64,000 nt of DNA from Streptomyces sp. NRRL WC-3618 (GCF_001280005.1 NZ_LGDW01000201.1:15634-79633); one strand, 5' to 3'. Counted from the stretch's first letter, positions 20,326-31,064 are shown. Numbers and translations: made by a program. The notes: generated by a model not told the origin, from the letters alone.

Positions 20326-21360
20326 GTGCGTTACCGACTGCTGGGCCGGACCGGCCTACGTGTCTCCGAGCTCTTCCTCGGGGCCATGACCTTCGGTGAA
20401 CAGGGCGGGGTGGGGGCACCCCGGGAGGAGTGCGCGCGCCTTCTCGACGCGTACGAGGACGCGGGCGGGAACGTCGTCGACACCGCGATCAACTACCGCG
20501 GTGGTGCGAGCGAGCGGATCCTCGGCGAACTCCTCAGAGGGCGGCGCGACCGGCTCGTACTGTCCACGAAGTACACGATCTCGCGCGACGGCTCCGACCC
20601 CAACGCCGCCGGCAACCACCGCAAGAACCTCGCGCTGTCCCTGGAGACGAGCCTGCGCAGGCTCGGCACGGACTACGTCGACGTGTACTGGGTGCACATC
20701 TGGGACCGTGCCACGCCCGTCGAGGAGACCATGCGCGCCCTTGACGACGCCGTGCGCTCGGGGAAGGTGCTGTACGTCGGTATCGCGGACGCGCCGGCCT
20801 GGGTGGTGTCCCGGGCCAACACCCTCGCGGAGTGGCGGGGTTGGTCACAGTTCGCCGCGCTGCAGGTGCCGTACAGCCTGCTGAACCGGGACATCGAGCG
20901 TGAACTGCTGCCCATGGCGGAGGCGTTCGGGATGTCGGTGGCGGCCTGGAGTCCGCTGCACAACGGCATTCTGTCCGGCAAGTACACGCGCGCGCGTGGC
21001 ATCGCCCCCGACGAGTCGGTACGGCTGTCCGCGGACGCGATCGGCGAGCGCGAGCACACGGTCGCGCGGGCGGTGCAGTCGGCGGCGGACGAACTCGGCG
21101 TGTCCCCGGCGCAGGTGGCCATCGCGTGGACCATGGCGCACTCCCCCGCCGTGCACCCCATCGTGGGCGCGCGCCGGGTCGAGCAGCTCACCGACAACCT
21201 GGGCGCGGCCGAACTGGCGCTGCCCGCCGACCTGGTGGCGAGGCTGGACGAGACGACCGGTTTCCGGCCGGGCTTCCCGACCGAGTTCATCGAGGAGACC
21301 TCGGCCTGGGTGTACGGGGAGGCGGGACAACGGGTGGTCCCGCGTACGGGGCGCGGCTGA
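20326..21360 (+). CDS. Aldo/keto reductase
   Basis: 344 residues from a GTG with GTGAGGGG upstream. It has the AKR TIM-barrel set: GAMTFGEQ, the catalytic Asp-Tyr pair region (DTAINYRGGASERILGELL), Lys in VLSTKYTIS and the His of DVYWVHIWD. NADP-binding elements are near the C-terminus (VHPIVGARRVEQLTDN). These enzymes reduce aldehydes or ketones with NADPH. The coding region lies between a histidine kinase gene and a response regulator gene, both on the opposite strand. The substrate is not deducible. Confidence 0.93.
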   Translation: MRYRLLGRTGLRVSELFLGAMTFGEQGGVGAPREECARLLDAYEDAGGNVVDTAINYRGGASERILGELLRGRRDRLVLSTKYTISRDGSDPNAAGNHRKNLALSLETSLRRLGTDYVDVYWVHIWDRATPVEETMRALDDAVRSGKVLYVGIADAPAWVVSRANTLAEWRGWSQFAALQVPYSLLNRDIERELLPMAEAFGMSVAAWSPLHNGILSGKYTRARGIAPDESVRLSADAIGEREHTVARAVQSAADELGVSPAQVAIAWTMAHSPAVHPIVGARRVEQLTDNLGAAELALPADLVARLDETTGFRPGFPTEFIEETSAWVYGEAGQRVVPRTGRG

Positions 21361-21389
21361 CAGCGCCCTCTTCTGTGCCGACCGGCCCG

Positions 21390-22721
21390 TCAGGAACCCC
21401 ATGGCAGCCAGGCCCGTACGGCGAACCCCTTGTCCCCCGCCACGCCGTGCTCCAGCCGGCCGCCCGCCAGGGTCGCGCGTTCGGTCAGGCCGATGAGGCC
21501 CTGTCCGGAGCCGGGGACGTGCGGGACCTCTCCGGGAGGTGCGGGATTGCGTACGGAGACGGTCAGGCCGTCGCCCGGGGCTCCCGCGAGACGGACCGTG
21601 ACCTCCGCGCCCGGGGCGTGCTTGCGGGCGTTGGTGAGGCTCTCCTGGACGATCCGGTAGGCGGTGCGGCCGACGGAGGCGGGGACGGCGGCCGGTGCCG
21701 TCACGCGGCTTTCCAGCACGATCTTCATGCCGGCCGCGCGGGACTCGGTCACGAGCGGGTCGAGCGCGGCGAGCGTCGGCTGCGGGCGCCCCGCCTCCTC
21801 CGCGTCGCCGGTCCGCAGGACGCCGATGATCTCCCGCAGGTCCTGGAGGGCCTCGTGGGCGCTCTCGCGGATGACCCCGGCCGCCCGCGCGACCTCCTCG
21901 CGGGGTGCGTCGGGCCGAAACTCCAGGCCGCCGGCGTGGACGCTCAGCAGGGTGAGGCGATGGGCGAGCACGTCGTGCATCTCGCGCGCGATGGCCTCGC
22001 GGGCGAGCCTCTGGGCCTGCTCGGCCCGCAGCGCCGCCTCCGTCTCGGCCCGCCGCAGCCGGTCCCGCAGACTCAGTGTCAGCTGCCGCTTGGCCCGCAC
22101 GAACATGCCCCAGCCGACCGCGGTCGCGGACAGCAGGACGCTGAGGGCCACCGCGGCGAAGTACGGCAGGTCTGGGTCCGGTCGCAGCCAGAAGTAGCAC
22201 GGGATCACCGCGGCGGAGGCCCCGCCGACGAGGCCGACGTACCGGAAGGGCCGGTGCACGGCGAGGGAGAAGAGGGCGACCAGGCCCGCGCCGCCCGCTG
22301 TGCTCGACACGAGGCTCACCGCGAGCATCGCGACGGCGAGGCCCAGCGGCCAGCGGCGGCGGAGCCAGACGGCGGCGCAGGAGAGGGCGCCGAGGCACTG
22401 GTCGGCGACGGCGATCGCGTGGGGTGTGTGCGGGTCGCCGGCCAGGGCGTTGGCGCCCAGCACGCCGACGAGAACGGCCAGCAGGAAGCAGGTGAAGTCG
22501 ACGACCCAGTCGCGCGCGGTGCGCCGGGGCTGTGCGGACCTGCCGAAGCGTCCGGCGCGCTGTTGCCCGGGGCCACGACCGGTGTCGGATCCGGGGTCGG
22601 TTCCGGGTTGCGGTCCGAGTGCGTCGAGCACTGCCGACGGGAAGAGCCATCGCCGCCCGGGGAATGCCGTCGGGGCGTCGGGAACGGACGTCGTCGACCT
22701 GTCACCACTCACGGTCGACAA
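21390..22721 (-). CDS. Two-component sensor histidine kinase (HisKA_3)
   Basis: 443 residues. After ~70 Pro/Arg-rich residues come five or six membrane helices (VVDFTCFLLAVLVGVLGANAL onward) forming a sensor with little outside mass. The dimerisation/phosphotransfer box is EAIAREMHDVLAHRLTLLSV with the phospho-His. The ATPase follows with AYRIVQESLTNARKHAPGA (N box) and GQGLIGLTERATLAGG (G2 box). It should phosphorylate the NarL-type regulator encoded 1.1 kb further along the same strand. Kinase and regulator genes are normally adjacent; here a reductase gene lies between them. Confidence 0.92.
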   Translation of the reverse strand: MSTVSGDRSTTSVPDAPTAFPGRRWLFPSAVLDALGPQPGTDPGSDTGRGPGQQRAGRFGRSAQPRRTARDWVVDFTCFLLAVLVGVLGANALAGDPHTPHAIAVADQCLGALSCAAVWLRRRWPLGLAVAMLAVSLVSSTAGGAGLVALFSLAVHRPFRYVGLVGGASAAVIPCYFWLRPDPDLPYFAAVALSVLLSATAVGWGMFVRAKRQLTLSLRDRLRRAETEAALRAEQAQRLAREAIAREMHDVLAHRLTLLSVHAGGLEFRPDAPREEVARAAGVIRESAHEALQDLREIIGVLRTGDAEEAGRPQPTLAALDPLVTESRAAGMKIVLESRVTAPAAVPASVGRTAYRIVQESLTNARKHAPGAEVTVRLAGAPGDGLTVSVRNPAPPGEVPHVPGSGQGLIGLTERATLAGGRLEHGVAGDKGFAVRAWLPWGS

Positions 22722-22890
22722 ATCTACGCGGGGATGGGCGGCGCCGGACGTGCCGCATCATGATCGTCGACCAAAGTCGCACCGGCGCAGACTTTAGGCG
22801 CCCGTGCCGGAAGGGATCGGCGACTTCGGGAGGGCGGGCATCACCCTGCGGCCGATGGAGGCGAGGGGTCCGGGGGGCGAGGATCCCCGC

Positions 22891-23091
22891 ATGAAGCAGC
22901 TACTGGAAGTCCTCGGTTTTGTCGCCCTGGTGCAGGGCGTCGCGGGCCTGCTGAGCGAATTCACCGACCTGGACTGGGGCTTCGTACACAGGATCGGATT
23001 TCTCGACGGCTACGAGACCTACGCGAGCGTGGCGCTGCTCGTGCTGGCGCTGGCGCTGTTCGCCGCCGCCGAGAGCCGGAAGTCCGGGTGA
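22891..23091 (+). CDS. Small membrane protein
   Basis: 66 residues from the ATG at the hydrophobic start; an in-frame upstream extension of 29 residues is unlike a protein and is left out. Two hydrophobic segments (VLGFVALVQGVAGLLSEF and VALLVLALALFAAAE) flank a short loop with DLDWGFVHRIGFLDGYETY. No family recognised. It is divergent from the histidine kinase gene. Confidence 0.65.
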   Translation: MKQLLEVLGFVALVQGVAGLLSEFTDLDWGFVHRIGFLDGYETYASVALLVLALALFAAAESRKSG

Positions 23092-23153
23092 CCGAAGTGG
23101 GGTTCGGCTCGCCCGGGCTTCCGGCCTGTCGTGCTCTTCAGTCGGCGGCGGTG

Positions 23154-23549
23154 TCAGCAGCCGTAGTTGACCAGGTCGAACGTCGCGTAGTGGTCGGAGG
23201 TGTAGTAGTCCTCCTGGGACTCCTCACCCGTGATGATGCGGCGCGCGCCGCGCGTGGAGGAGCCAGGGGTCTTGACCGTGTACTCGTGGTAGTAGCCGGA
23301 GGACTGCGCGGGCAGGACACGCTCCCGGTTCTGGAAGACGACGCCGTCCTGCGAGTACGGGAAGGGCCCGCCCCGCGCGATCAGGTCGAGCGTGGTGTGG
23401 GCCTGCGACGGCAGGTCGCCGTAGCAGATGCTGCCGACCGACGAGGTGGCGGCACCGGCCGGGCCGGCGGTGACGGTGCCGCCGACCAGGAGGGCGGACA
23501 GGACGGCGGCCGAGGCGCCGATGCGGGTGATCCGTGGGGGGAATCTCAT
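23154..23549 (-). CDS. Secreted guanyl-specific ribonuclease (RNase Sa family)
   Basis: 131 residues. A signal peptide (~1-35, ending TAGPAGA) precedes a mature enzyme of about 96 residues, the size of RNase Sa/Sa2/Sa3. Substrate and catalytic residues are intact: PFPYSQDGVVFQNRERVLP for guanine binding, the general base Glu in GYYHEYTV, arginines in STRGARRIITG, and the general acid His in TSDHYATF. The two half-cystines (SICYGDL and the final NYGC) match the disulfide joining the ends. It cleaves RNA 3' of guanosine outside the cell. No barstar-like inhibitor gene is adjacent. A 14-bp perfect palindrome lies upstream. Confidence 0.95.
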   Translation of the reverse strand: MRFPPRITRIGASAAVLSALLVGGTVTAGPAGAATSSVGSICYGDLPSQAHTTLDLIARGGPFPYSQDGVVFQNRERVLPAQSSGYYHEYTVKTPGSSTRGARRIITGEESQEDYYTSDHYATFDLVNYGC

Positions 23550-23590
23550 GCCCCCATGATGACGCGCGTAGATAGTGGCATGTCAACGTC

Positions 23591-23604
23591 AACTCTGCAG
23601 AGTT
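23591..23604. promoter_or_regulatory. 14-bp perfect palindrome upstream of the ribonuclease gene
   Basis: AACTCTGCAGAGTT is its own reverse complement. It lies 42 bp upstream of the RNase start, in a 180-bp gap that is AT-richer than its surroundings. It is a candidate operator for an unknown dimeric regulator. Confidence 0.4.
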
Positions 23605-23729
23605 TGCCGTCCCGTCCGCCGAGTTTTCACGGTGTTAACCTGCGGCCCGAGCTCTCCACCTCTCCCCGCACGCGCACACGTGACGAGCCGTCACGTATCG
23701 CCGTCACATTCCGCCGCGCGGCCGCCCCG

Positions 23730-24356
23730 TCAAGCGTTCTGCGGAAGCTCGTACGTGCCGTACTCCGGGCGGCCCGCGAACTCGTACGTCTGGATGGAGA
23801 CGCCCGCCGCCGTCGTACGGCCCCCGGCGTGCCGGAAGGCGGTCGGGACGACGCCCTCCGCGAAGAGGCGGCGGCCGGTGCCGAGGACGACCGGGAAGGT
23901 CAGCAGGTGGACCTTGTCCACGAGGTCCAGGGCCAGGAGGGACTGGGCGAGGAGGCCACTGCCGTGCACCTGGACCTCACGGTCGGTGCGCTCCTTGAGT
24001 GCGGCCACCTCCTTGCCGAGGTCGCCGCTCAGCACGGTCGTGTTGGCCCACTCGGGCTCCTGGAGGCCGGCGGAGACGACGTACTTCGGCAGGGTGTTCA
24101 GCTTGGACGCGATCGGGTCGGCGGGATCGGTGACCTTGGGCCAGTAGGAGGCGAAGATGTTGTACGTACGGCGGCCCAGGAGGAACGCGTCGACGCGTTC
24201 GAAGACCTCGACCACGAACCGGCCGAAGTCCTCGTCCCCGTACGGGACGCTCCAGCCGCCGTGCTCGAAGCCGCCTCGTGGGTCCTCCTTGGGGCCTCCG
24301 GGGGCCTGGTAGACGCCGTCGAGGGTGACGAAGGACGTGAGGGTGAGGGTGCCCAT
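23730..24356 (-). CDS. Dihydrofolate reductase family protein (RibD C-terminal domain)
   Basis: 208 residues. The start MGTLTLTSFVTLDGVYQAPGG is the beta-strand and Met-20-like loop typical of the DfrA/RibD-C group in actinobacteria. Later motifs are FLLGRRTYNIFASYWP, KYVVSAGLQEPEWANTTVL, VHGSGLLAQSLLALDLVD and VLGTGRRLFAEG. The fold binds NADPH and reduces a pterin or pyrimidine-like substrate; these paralogues are not essential DHFR and their substrates are unknown. It is a lone gene ahead of the allantoicase end. Confidence 0.9.
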   Translation of the reverse strand: MGTLTLTSFVTLDGVYQAPGGPKEDPRGGFEHGGWSVPYGDEDFGRFVVEVFERVDAFLLGRRTYNIFASYWPKVTDPADPIASKLNTLPKYVVSAGLQEPEWANTTVLSGDLGKEVAALKERTDREVQVHGSGLLAQSLLALDLVDKVHLLTFPVVLGTGRRLFAEGVVPTAFRHAGGRTTAAGVSIQTYEFAGRPEYGTYELPQNA

Positions 24357-24460
24357 GGCGGGTGCCTGCTCTCTGGGAGGGGTCAGCTCTCATCACCTCA
24401 GACCCCTCCGGCACCCGCAACTCATCGCGTACGCCGCCGGTGGTACCGGCGGCGGCCGTC

Positions 24461-25576
24461 TCAGCCCCCGAGCTCCTGATGCCGGGCCCGCAGTTCGGCC
24501 GCCCCCTCCTCCGTCAGGGAGCCGAACAGGCGCAGCCGTGAGATGCCGCCGTCCGGATAGATGTCCACGCGCGCGTGCGTGCCCGTCGCCGGGGCCGGCA
24601 GGACGAAGCGGTGGTTGGTGTCGGGCTGGAGACGGGTGCGCGGGAGGATCTCCGCCCACGCGCCGTTCTCGCCGTCCCGCAGCGACACCGTGGCCCAGCC
24701 CGCGCTGTTCCCCTTCAGATACGCCGTGTCGATCTCGACGGCCCGGATCTCCGAGCGGGCCACCAGCCGGTAGCGGATCCAGTCGTTGCCCCGGTCGCGG
24801 CGGCGGCGCGTCTCCCAGCCGTCGTCCATCTTGCGGGAGCGCCCCGGCTGGATGGTGTTCGACGCCGGTGAGTAGAAGCGGTCGGACGCGTCCTCGGCCC
24901 GGCCGCCGTTCTCCAGGGCGACCACGTCGAAGGTGCCCAGCACCGCGAGCCAGGCAGGGTCGGGGGCGACCTCGCCGTACACCCGCAGGCGCGCGATGCC
25001 GCCGTCCGGGTGCTGGTTGACCCGCAGGTGCGTGAAGCGCTGTTCGAGCGACACCTCGAAGCCGTTGGCCGCGTGCCCGCCCACCTTCGTGCGCGGGACG
25101 AGCGTCGTCCACTTCACGTCGTCCGACAGCAGTTCCTCGGGGGACGGGGTGCCGGGCACCGACACGCCCTCCACCGACACCGCCTGTGGGTAGTTGCCGC
25201 GGAAGTGGGCCGTGTCGACCACGATGCCGCGTACGACGCCCGGCGCGCCGAGCCGTACCAGCGCCCAGTCGTGGTCCTCCTCGGTCGGCCAGGGGTGCTC
25301 GGCCGACGCGCCGCGCCGGCGCCGCGTCTCCCAGCCGTCCATGATCTTGCCCTTGTGGCCGAAGTTCTCGGGGACGAACTCGGCGGGCTCCGGCACGAGC
25401 ATGTTCTCGCGGTCGGCGAAGAACTCGTCGTTGGCGGCGATCACGCCGGCGCCGAGGCGGCGGTCGGCGAGGTTGGCGTACTGGGTGAAGGGGAAGTCCG
25501 CGGTGCGGTGGTCCGCGTACGGGTCGCCGCCTCCGTAGGGTTTCGCGTCGCCGGTGAAGCTCGGAATCGCGGTCAC
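24461..25576 (-). CDS. alc: Allantoicase
   Basis: 371 residues, the normal length. It has two similar jelly-roll halves, each carrying a GWETRRRR element (MDGWETRRRRGASAEHPW near residue 79; DDGWETRRRRDRGNDW near 254), as known for allantoicase. The N-terminus NLADRRLGAGVIAANDEFFADRENML is family-diagnostic. The enzyme hydrolyses allantoate to urea and (S)-ureidoglycolate. It lies 73 bp downstream of allantoinase on the same strand, so the two form an operon and act in sequence in the cytoplasm. The operon is probably controlled by AllR through the palindrome in the upstream intergenic region. Confidence 0.96.
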   Translation of the reverse strand: MTAIPSFTGDAKPYGGGDPYADHRTADFPFTQYANLADRRLGAGVIAANDEFFADRENMLVPEPAEFVPENFGHKGKIMDGWETRRRRGASAEHPWPTEEDHDWALVRLGAPGVVRGIVVDTAHFRGNYPQAVSVEGVSVPGTPSPEELLSDDVKWTTLVPRTKVGGHAANGFEVSLEQRFTHLRVNQHPDGGIARLRVYGEVAPDPAWLAVLGTFDVVALENGGRAEDASDRFYSPASNTIQPGRSRKMDDGWETRRRRDRGNDWIRYRLVARSEIRAVEIDTAYLKGNSAGWATVSLRDGENGAWAEILPRTRLQPDTNHRFVLPAPATGTHARVDIYPDGGISRLRLFGSLTEEGAAELRARHQELGG

Positions 25577-25649
25577 GGTGATCAGTTCTGCCTTTCGGAC
25601 TTCGGAGTCGGCCGGTGCGGGTGCCGTGGGAGGGGAGCCATGGGGGCAG

Positions 25650-26990
25650 TCATGGGGTACGGGTGAGGAGGCGGCCCTTCGGTTCGGTGAACTCGCCCTG
25701 CGCCACGATGCGTTCGCCGCGCAGCCAGGTCGACTTGACGACGCCGCTGAGGGTTTTGCCCGCGTACGCTGTCACGCGGTTGCGGTGCTGCAGGGCGGCC
25801 GGGTCCACGGTGAACGTCTCGTCCGGCGCGAGTACGGCGAAGTCGGCGTCCCGGCCCGCCTCGATGGTGCCCTTGCGTGCGTCGAGGCCCACCAGGGCGG
25901 CCGTACGGGTGGACATCCAGCGCACGACGTCCTCCAGGGAGTGGCCCCTGCCCCGCGCCTCGGTCCACACCGCCGCGAGGCTCAGCTGGAGCCCCGAGAT
26001 GCCTCCCCACGCGGTCGCGAAGTCGGCGGTCTTCAGGTCGGCGGTGGACGGCGAGTGGTCGGTGACCACACAGTCGATCGTGCCGTCGGCCAGCGCCTGC
26101 CACAGGAGGTCCTGGTTGGCTGCCTCCCGGATGGGCGGGCAGCACTTGAACTCGCTGGCGCCGTCCGGGACTTCCTCGGCGGTGAGGGTCAGATAGTGGG
26201 GGCACGTCTCCACGGTGATCCGCACCCCCTCCGCCTTCGCCGCGGCGATCAGCGGCAGTGCGTCGCTCGACGACAGGTGCAGGACGTGCACGCGCGCGTG
26301 CAGGCGCTTCGCCTGCTCGATCACGTTGGCGATCGCCCGGTCCTCCGCGCCGCGCGGGCGCGAGGCGAGGAAGTGGGCGTACTCAGGACCGCCCCGCTGC
26401 GGGGCCGTGTCGAGGTGGTGGGGGTCCTCGGCGTGCACGATGAGCAGGCCGTCGAAGCCGGCGATCTCGGCCATCGACAGCGCCAGTCGCTCCTGGTCGA
26501 GGTGCGGGAACTCGTCCACGCCGGACGGCGACAGGAAGGCCTTGAAGCCGAAGACCCCGGCGTCGTGCAGGGGGCGCAGGTCCTTGACGTTGTCGGGCAG
26601 CGCGCCGCCCCAGAAGCCGACGTCGATGTGCGCCTTGGCCTCTGCCACGTCCCGCTTCGTACGGAGGTGGTCGACCGTGGTCGTCGGCGGCAGGGAGTTG
26701 AGGGGCATGTCGACGAGGGTCGTGATGCCGCCGGCCGCCGCGGCGCGCGTGGCGGTCCAGAAGCCCTCCCACTCCGTGCGTCCGGGGTCGTTGACGTGCA
26801 CATGGGTGTCGACCAGTCCGGGCAGCAGGACGTCGTCGCCGAAGTCCTCCAGCCGAGCGCCGGGCGGTACGTCGGCCTCGTACGGCAGTACGGCCGCGAT
26901 CCGGCCGTCGGCGACCGCGACGGTGGCCGCACGCGTCCCCTCGGGCGTGATGACGCGCGTCGAGCGCAACACCAGTTCGATGCCGGACAC
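25650..26990 (-). CDS. allB: Allantoinase
   Basis: 446 residues from a GTG with AGAGGGG upstream. The cyclic amidohydrolase fold has the metal motif [20 protein letters not shown], the carboxylated lysine region [10 protein letters not shown], further metal histidines in LIVHAEDPH and VLHLSSSDA, and the catalytic Asp in VVTDHSPS. It opens the allantoin ring to allantoate. It is the first gene of the operon with allantoicase and is divergent from the IclR regulator gene allR. An AllR-type palindrome sits ~100 bp upstream of the start. Confidence 0.96.
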   Translation of the reverse strand: MSGIELVLRSTRVITPEGTRAATVAVADGRIAAVLPYEADVPPGARLEDFGDDVLLPGLVDTHVHVNDPGRTEWEGFWTATRAAAAGGITTLVDMPLNSLPPTTTVDHLRTKRDVAEAKAHIDVGFWGGALPDNVKDLRPLHDAGVFGFKAFLSPSGVDEFPHLDQERLALSMAEIAGFDGLLIVHAEDPHHLDTAPQRGGPEYAHFLASRPRGAEDRAIANVIEQAKRLHARVHVLHLSSSDALPLIAAAKAEGVRITVETCPHYLTLTAEEVPDGASEFKCCPPIREAANQDLLWQALADGTIDCVVTDHSPSTADLKTADFATAWGGISGLQLSLAAVWTEARGRGHSLEDVVRWMSTRTAALVGLDARKGTIEAGRDADFAVLAPDETFTVDPAALQHRNRVTAYAGKTLSGVVKSTWLRGERIVAQGEFTEPKGRLLTRTP

Positions 26991-27320
26991 CCGGACCCCT
27001 CTCTGTCACCGTGAATGTCGGAATGTCGCCGAATCCCGCAGTATCCCGATCCCGCGGAATCCCGCGTTAACTTCCACGTAACGGAATTCAACTTTCTGTT
27101 GACGGAGTCTTCACCGGCCGCGCCGTACCGTCAAGACTCACCCTGCCCACCCGCCCGGCCCGCCGCCAGCCCGGCGGGGCCACCACGGCAACAACCTGAA
27201 TGTTTCCACAGGACGGAATGAGATTTCCAGAAAAACAGAACGTAGCCACGCACCAGCACTCCGTCAAGCAACCGCCCGGTAGGCTGCACCATCGCCTGTC
27301 AGCCGTGAAAGGAACGCGCC
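26991..27320. promoter_or_regulatory. allB-allR divergent control region
   Basis: This 330-bp gene-free stretch is the AT-richest around. It holds the 15-bp AllR-type palindrome at 27088-27102. An AACTTCCACG block nearby is also found in front of aceB. GGAATGAGATTTCC (GGAA-N6-TTCC) lies nearer to allR. A GC-rich hairpin lies around 27150-27175, and the AAAGGA ribosome site of allR at the end. The exact -10/-35 boxes could not be fixed by eye. Confidence 0.6.
27088..27102. promoter_or_regulatory. AllR operator candidate upstream of allB
   Basis: TCAACTTTCTGTTGA is a TCAA-N7-TTGA palindrome. It is one of three copies in the window; the other two precede aceB and the uricase operon. Confidence 0.7.
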
Positions 27321-28127
27321 GTGCCGACGCCCAGCGCCAGCTCCACCGACGCCGCCAAATCCGCCGCCGCGAGCGGTGGTGTCCAGTCCCTGGAGCGTGC
27401 CTTCGATCTGCTGGAGCGCATGGCGGACGCGGGCGGTGAAGTCGGCCTCAGTGAACTGTCCGTGAGCAGCGGACTGCCCCTGCCGACCATCCACCGGCTC
27501 ATGCGCACGCTCGTGTCCTGCGGTTATGTACGACAGCAGCCCAACCGCCGGTACGCGCTGGGCCCGCGCCTGATCCGCCTCGGTGAGTCCGCGTCCCGGC
27601 TGCTCGGCACCTGGGCCCGCCCCTATCTGGCCCGGCTGGTCGAGGAGACCGGCGAGACGGCCAACATGGCGCTCCTGGACGGCGACGAGATCGTGTACGT
27701 GGCGCAGGTTCCGTCCAAGCACTCGATGCGCATGTTCACGGAGGTGGGCCGGCGCGTCCTGCCGCACTCCACCGGCGTCGGCAAGGCGCTCCTCGCCAAC
27801 CTCCCGCCGGACGAGGTGCGTTCACTGCTCGCTCGTACCGGAATGCCGGCCGCGACGGAGAAGACGCTCACGACCCCGGACGGCTTTTTGGCCGCCCTGG
27901 CGGACGTACGCCGTCTCGGTTACGCGGTCGACGACAACGAGCAGGAGATCGGCGTCCGCTGTCTCGCGGTCTCCGTCCCCGACTCCCCCACCGCCGCCGC
28001 GATCTCGATCTCGGGCCCGGCGGGCCGGGTCACCGAGGAGGCGACGGACAAGATCGTGCCCGTGCTGAAGCAGGTCGCGGCCGAACTGTCGGTGGCGCTG
28101 GCCAGCTCGGGCAACCCGGCCCACTGA
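27321..28127 (+). CDS. allR: IclR-family regulator of allantoin catabolism
   Basis: 268 residues from a GTG with AAAGGA eight bases upstream. An N-terminal winged helix (~22-85: LERAFDLLERMADAGGEVGLSELS, GLPLPTIHRLMRTLVSCGYVR) is followed by the IclR effector domain (PYLARLVEETGETANMALLDGDE, RVLPHSTGVGKALLANLP, RLGYAVDDNEQEIGVRCLAVSV). Family knowledge: in Streptomyces coelicolor AllR represses allantoin pathway genes. Position beside allB/alc and the repeated palindromes in front of purine genes support that role here. The effector is probably an allantoin or glyoxylate pathway intermediate. Confidence 0.93.
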   Translation: MPTPSASSTDAAKSAAASGGVQSLERAFDLLERMADAGGEVGLSELSVSSGLPLPTIHRLMRTLVSCGYVRQQPNRRYALGPRLIRLGESASRLLGTWARPYLARLVEETGETANMALLDGDEIVYVAQVPSKHSMRMFTEVGRRVLPHSTGVGKALLANLPPDEVRSLLARTGMPAATEKTLTTPDGFLAALADVRRLGYAVDDNEQEIGVRCLAVSVPDSPTAAAISISGPAGRVTEEATDKIVPVLKQVAAELSVALASSGNPAH

Positions 28128-28168
28128 CACTCCGCGACCGACACTCGGCCACTGGTCCTCGGCCGTCC

Positions 28169-28483
28169 TCAGCGTCGCGGCGGACGGCCGAACAGTTCCA
28201 CTGCCGCGCGGACCTCCGACAGACCCCGGGCGAGCGCGCTGACGGAGCCGATCGCGCCGGCGATCAGGAGTAACGAGCGGCGCAGGCGCGGGACTTCGGG
28301 GCTGCCGGTGATCACCATCGCGGCCAGACTGGCCAGTTCGTCCTCGGCGATGCCCCGGTCGGGGAACTCGGCCGGATGCGCGGCGAGTTCACGGCGCAGC
28401 CGGGACACCGCCGTCCGCAACCGCGCCACTCTCGGATCTTCGTCGCTGCCGGTCACCGACCTCTGCCCCAAGCTCCGCAACAC
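28169..28483 (-). CDS. Small conserved protein, DUF5955-like
   Basis: 104 residues from a GTG preceded by GGGGGAG; a longer start eight codons back is possible. The N-terminal half is a charged helical segment (DEDPRVARLRTAVSRLRRELAAHPAEF). The second half holds RGIAEDELASLAAMVITGSPEVPRLRRSLLLIAGAIGSVSALARGL. This pattern matches the Streptomyces DUF5955 group as I remember it; that naming is tentative. No catalytic residues. It is convergent with allR. Confidence 0.7.
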   Translation of the reverse strand: MLRSLGQRSVTGSDEDPRVARLRTAVSRLRRELAAHPAEFPDRGIAEDELASLAAMVITGSPEVPRLRRSLLLIAGAIGSVSALARGLSEVRAAVELFGRPPRR

Positions 28484-28663
28484 AGCACTCCCCCACTGGC
28501 CCCCCACGTGCGCCCCTCACGCCCGCCGCACCCCCCCTTGCGCCGACCCAGCGCCGGGGACGCGGGACAGTAAACGCCACCCACGCGACCGACGCCACAC
28601 CACGGACCGAAATTCAGCCCGCGAACGCCGCCGGTCCGACTCCGGGTCAGGTATGCAGGAGGC

Positions 28664-29263
28664 ATGACGGAGAAACCGGACCAGGTGGCAGGGCTGTTGC
28701 TCGCGGCGGGCGGGGGGCGACGGCTCGGCGGGCGACCCAAGGCCCTGCTCGAACACCGCGGCCACCTTCTCGTCGAACGCGCGGTCGCCGCCCTGCGCGC
28801 GGCGGGCTGCGCCCCGGTCCATGTCGTCCTCGGGGCCCGGGCCGACGAGGTGCGCAAGCGGGCCGCACTGCCCGGGTGCGTGCTGGTGGACAACCCGGAG
28901 TGGGCGACGGGCATGGGGTCCTCGCTGCGGGCCGGGCTGGCGTCCCTGCGCGACACGGGAGCCCACGCGGCCCTCGTCTCACTGGTCGACCAGCCGGGGG
29001 TCGGGCCGGAGGCCATGGCCCGCGTCCTCGCCGCGTACACGTCCGAGGGGTCCCTCGCGGCGGCCTCGTACGACGGAACGCGCGGGCATCCGGTGCTGTT
29101 CGGTGCCGCCCACTGGGCGGGCGTCGCGGCGGGCGCGGTCGGTGACCGGGGTGCCCGCGACTACCTCAGGGCGCACGGCGACACGATCACCCTCGTCGAG
29201 TGCGGTGACGTGGCACAGCCGTACGACATCGACACGCCGTCCGACCTGGACCGCCTGGGATGA
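28664..29263 (+). CDS. MobA/MocA-like nucleotidyltransferase
   Basis: 199 residues, with CAGGAGG before the ATG. The NTP-transferase start AGLLLAAGGGRRLGGRPKALLEHRG contains the signature LAAGxxxRxGxPK. It continues with WATGMGSSLRAGLASL, LVSLVDQPGVG (metal-binding D) and GTRGHPVLFGAAHW. This is the set seen in molybdenum cofactor cytidylyltransferases of xanthine dehydrogenase systems. Xanthine dehydrogenase needs that cofactor to make urate, so its place in a purine catabolism locus makes sense. No xdh genes occur in the window. It could equally serve another molybdoenzyme. Confidence 0.88.
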   Translation: MTEKPDQVAGLLLAAGGGRRLGGRPKALLEHRGHLLVERAVAALRAAGCAPVHVVLGARADEVRKRAALPGCVLVDNPEWATGMGSSLRAGLASLRDTGAHAALVSLVDQPGVGPEAMARVLAAYTSEGSLAAASYDGTRGHPVLFGAAHWAGVAAGAVGDRGARDYLRAHGDTITLVECGDVAQPYDIDTPSDLDRLG

Positions 29264-29302
29264 CGGCTTCCCGCCCCTTCTCTCCCCGAAGAATCTCGAC
29301 AA

Positions 29303-29317
29303 TCAACAAATTATTGA
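29303..29317. promoter_or_regulatory. AllR operator candidate overlapping the aceB -35 box
   Basis: TCAACAAATTATTGA, a TCAA-N7-TTGA palindrome. Its last four bases lie within the -35 TTGAAC, so a bound repressor would block RNA polymerase. Confidence 0.75.
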
Positions 29318-29342
29318 ACTTCCACGATGAGGAAACTAGAAT
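29314..29342 (+). promoter_or_regulatory. aceB promoter
   Basis: -35 TTGAAC (29314-29319), a 17-bp spacer and -10 TAGAAT (29337-29342). This is a near-consensus vegetative promoter about 70 bases before the start codon, in an AT-rich gap. Confidence 0.7.
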
Positions 29343-29414
29343 CCACTAATCAGAAACATCAGAAACTGTCGTCGCAAGCAACCCACAGCAGCCCGCTGAA
29401 GGAAGTGACCGCTC

Positions 29415-31046
<1,632 letters not shown>

Positions 31047-31064
31047 TCACAGCGACGGAGTTGT

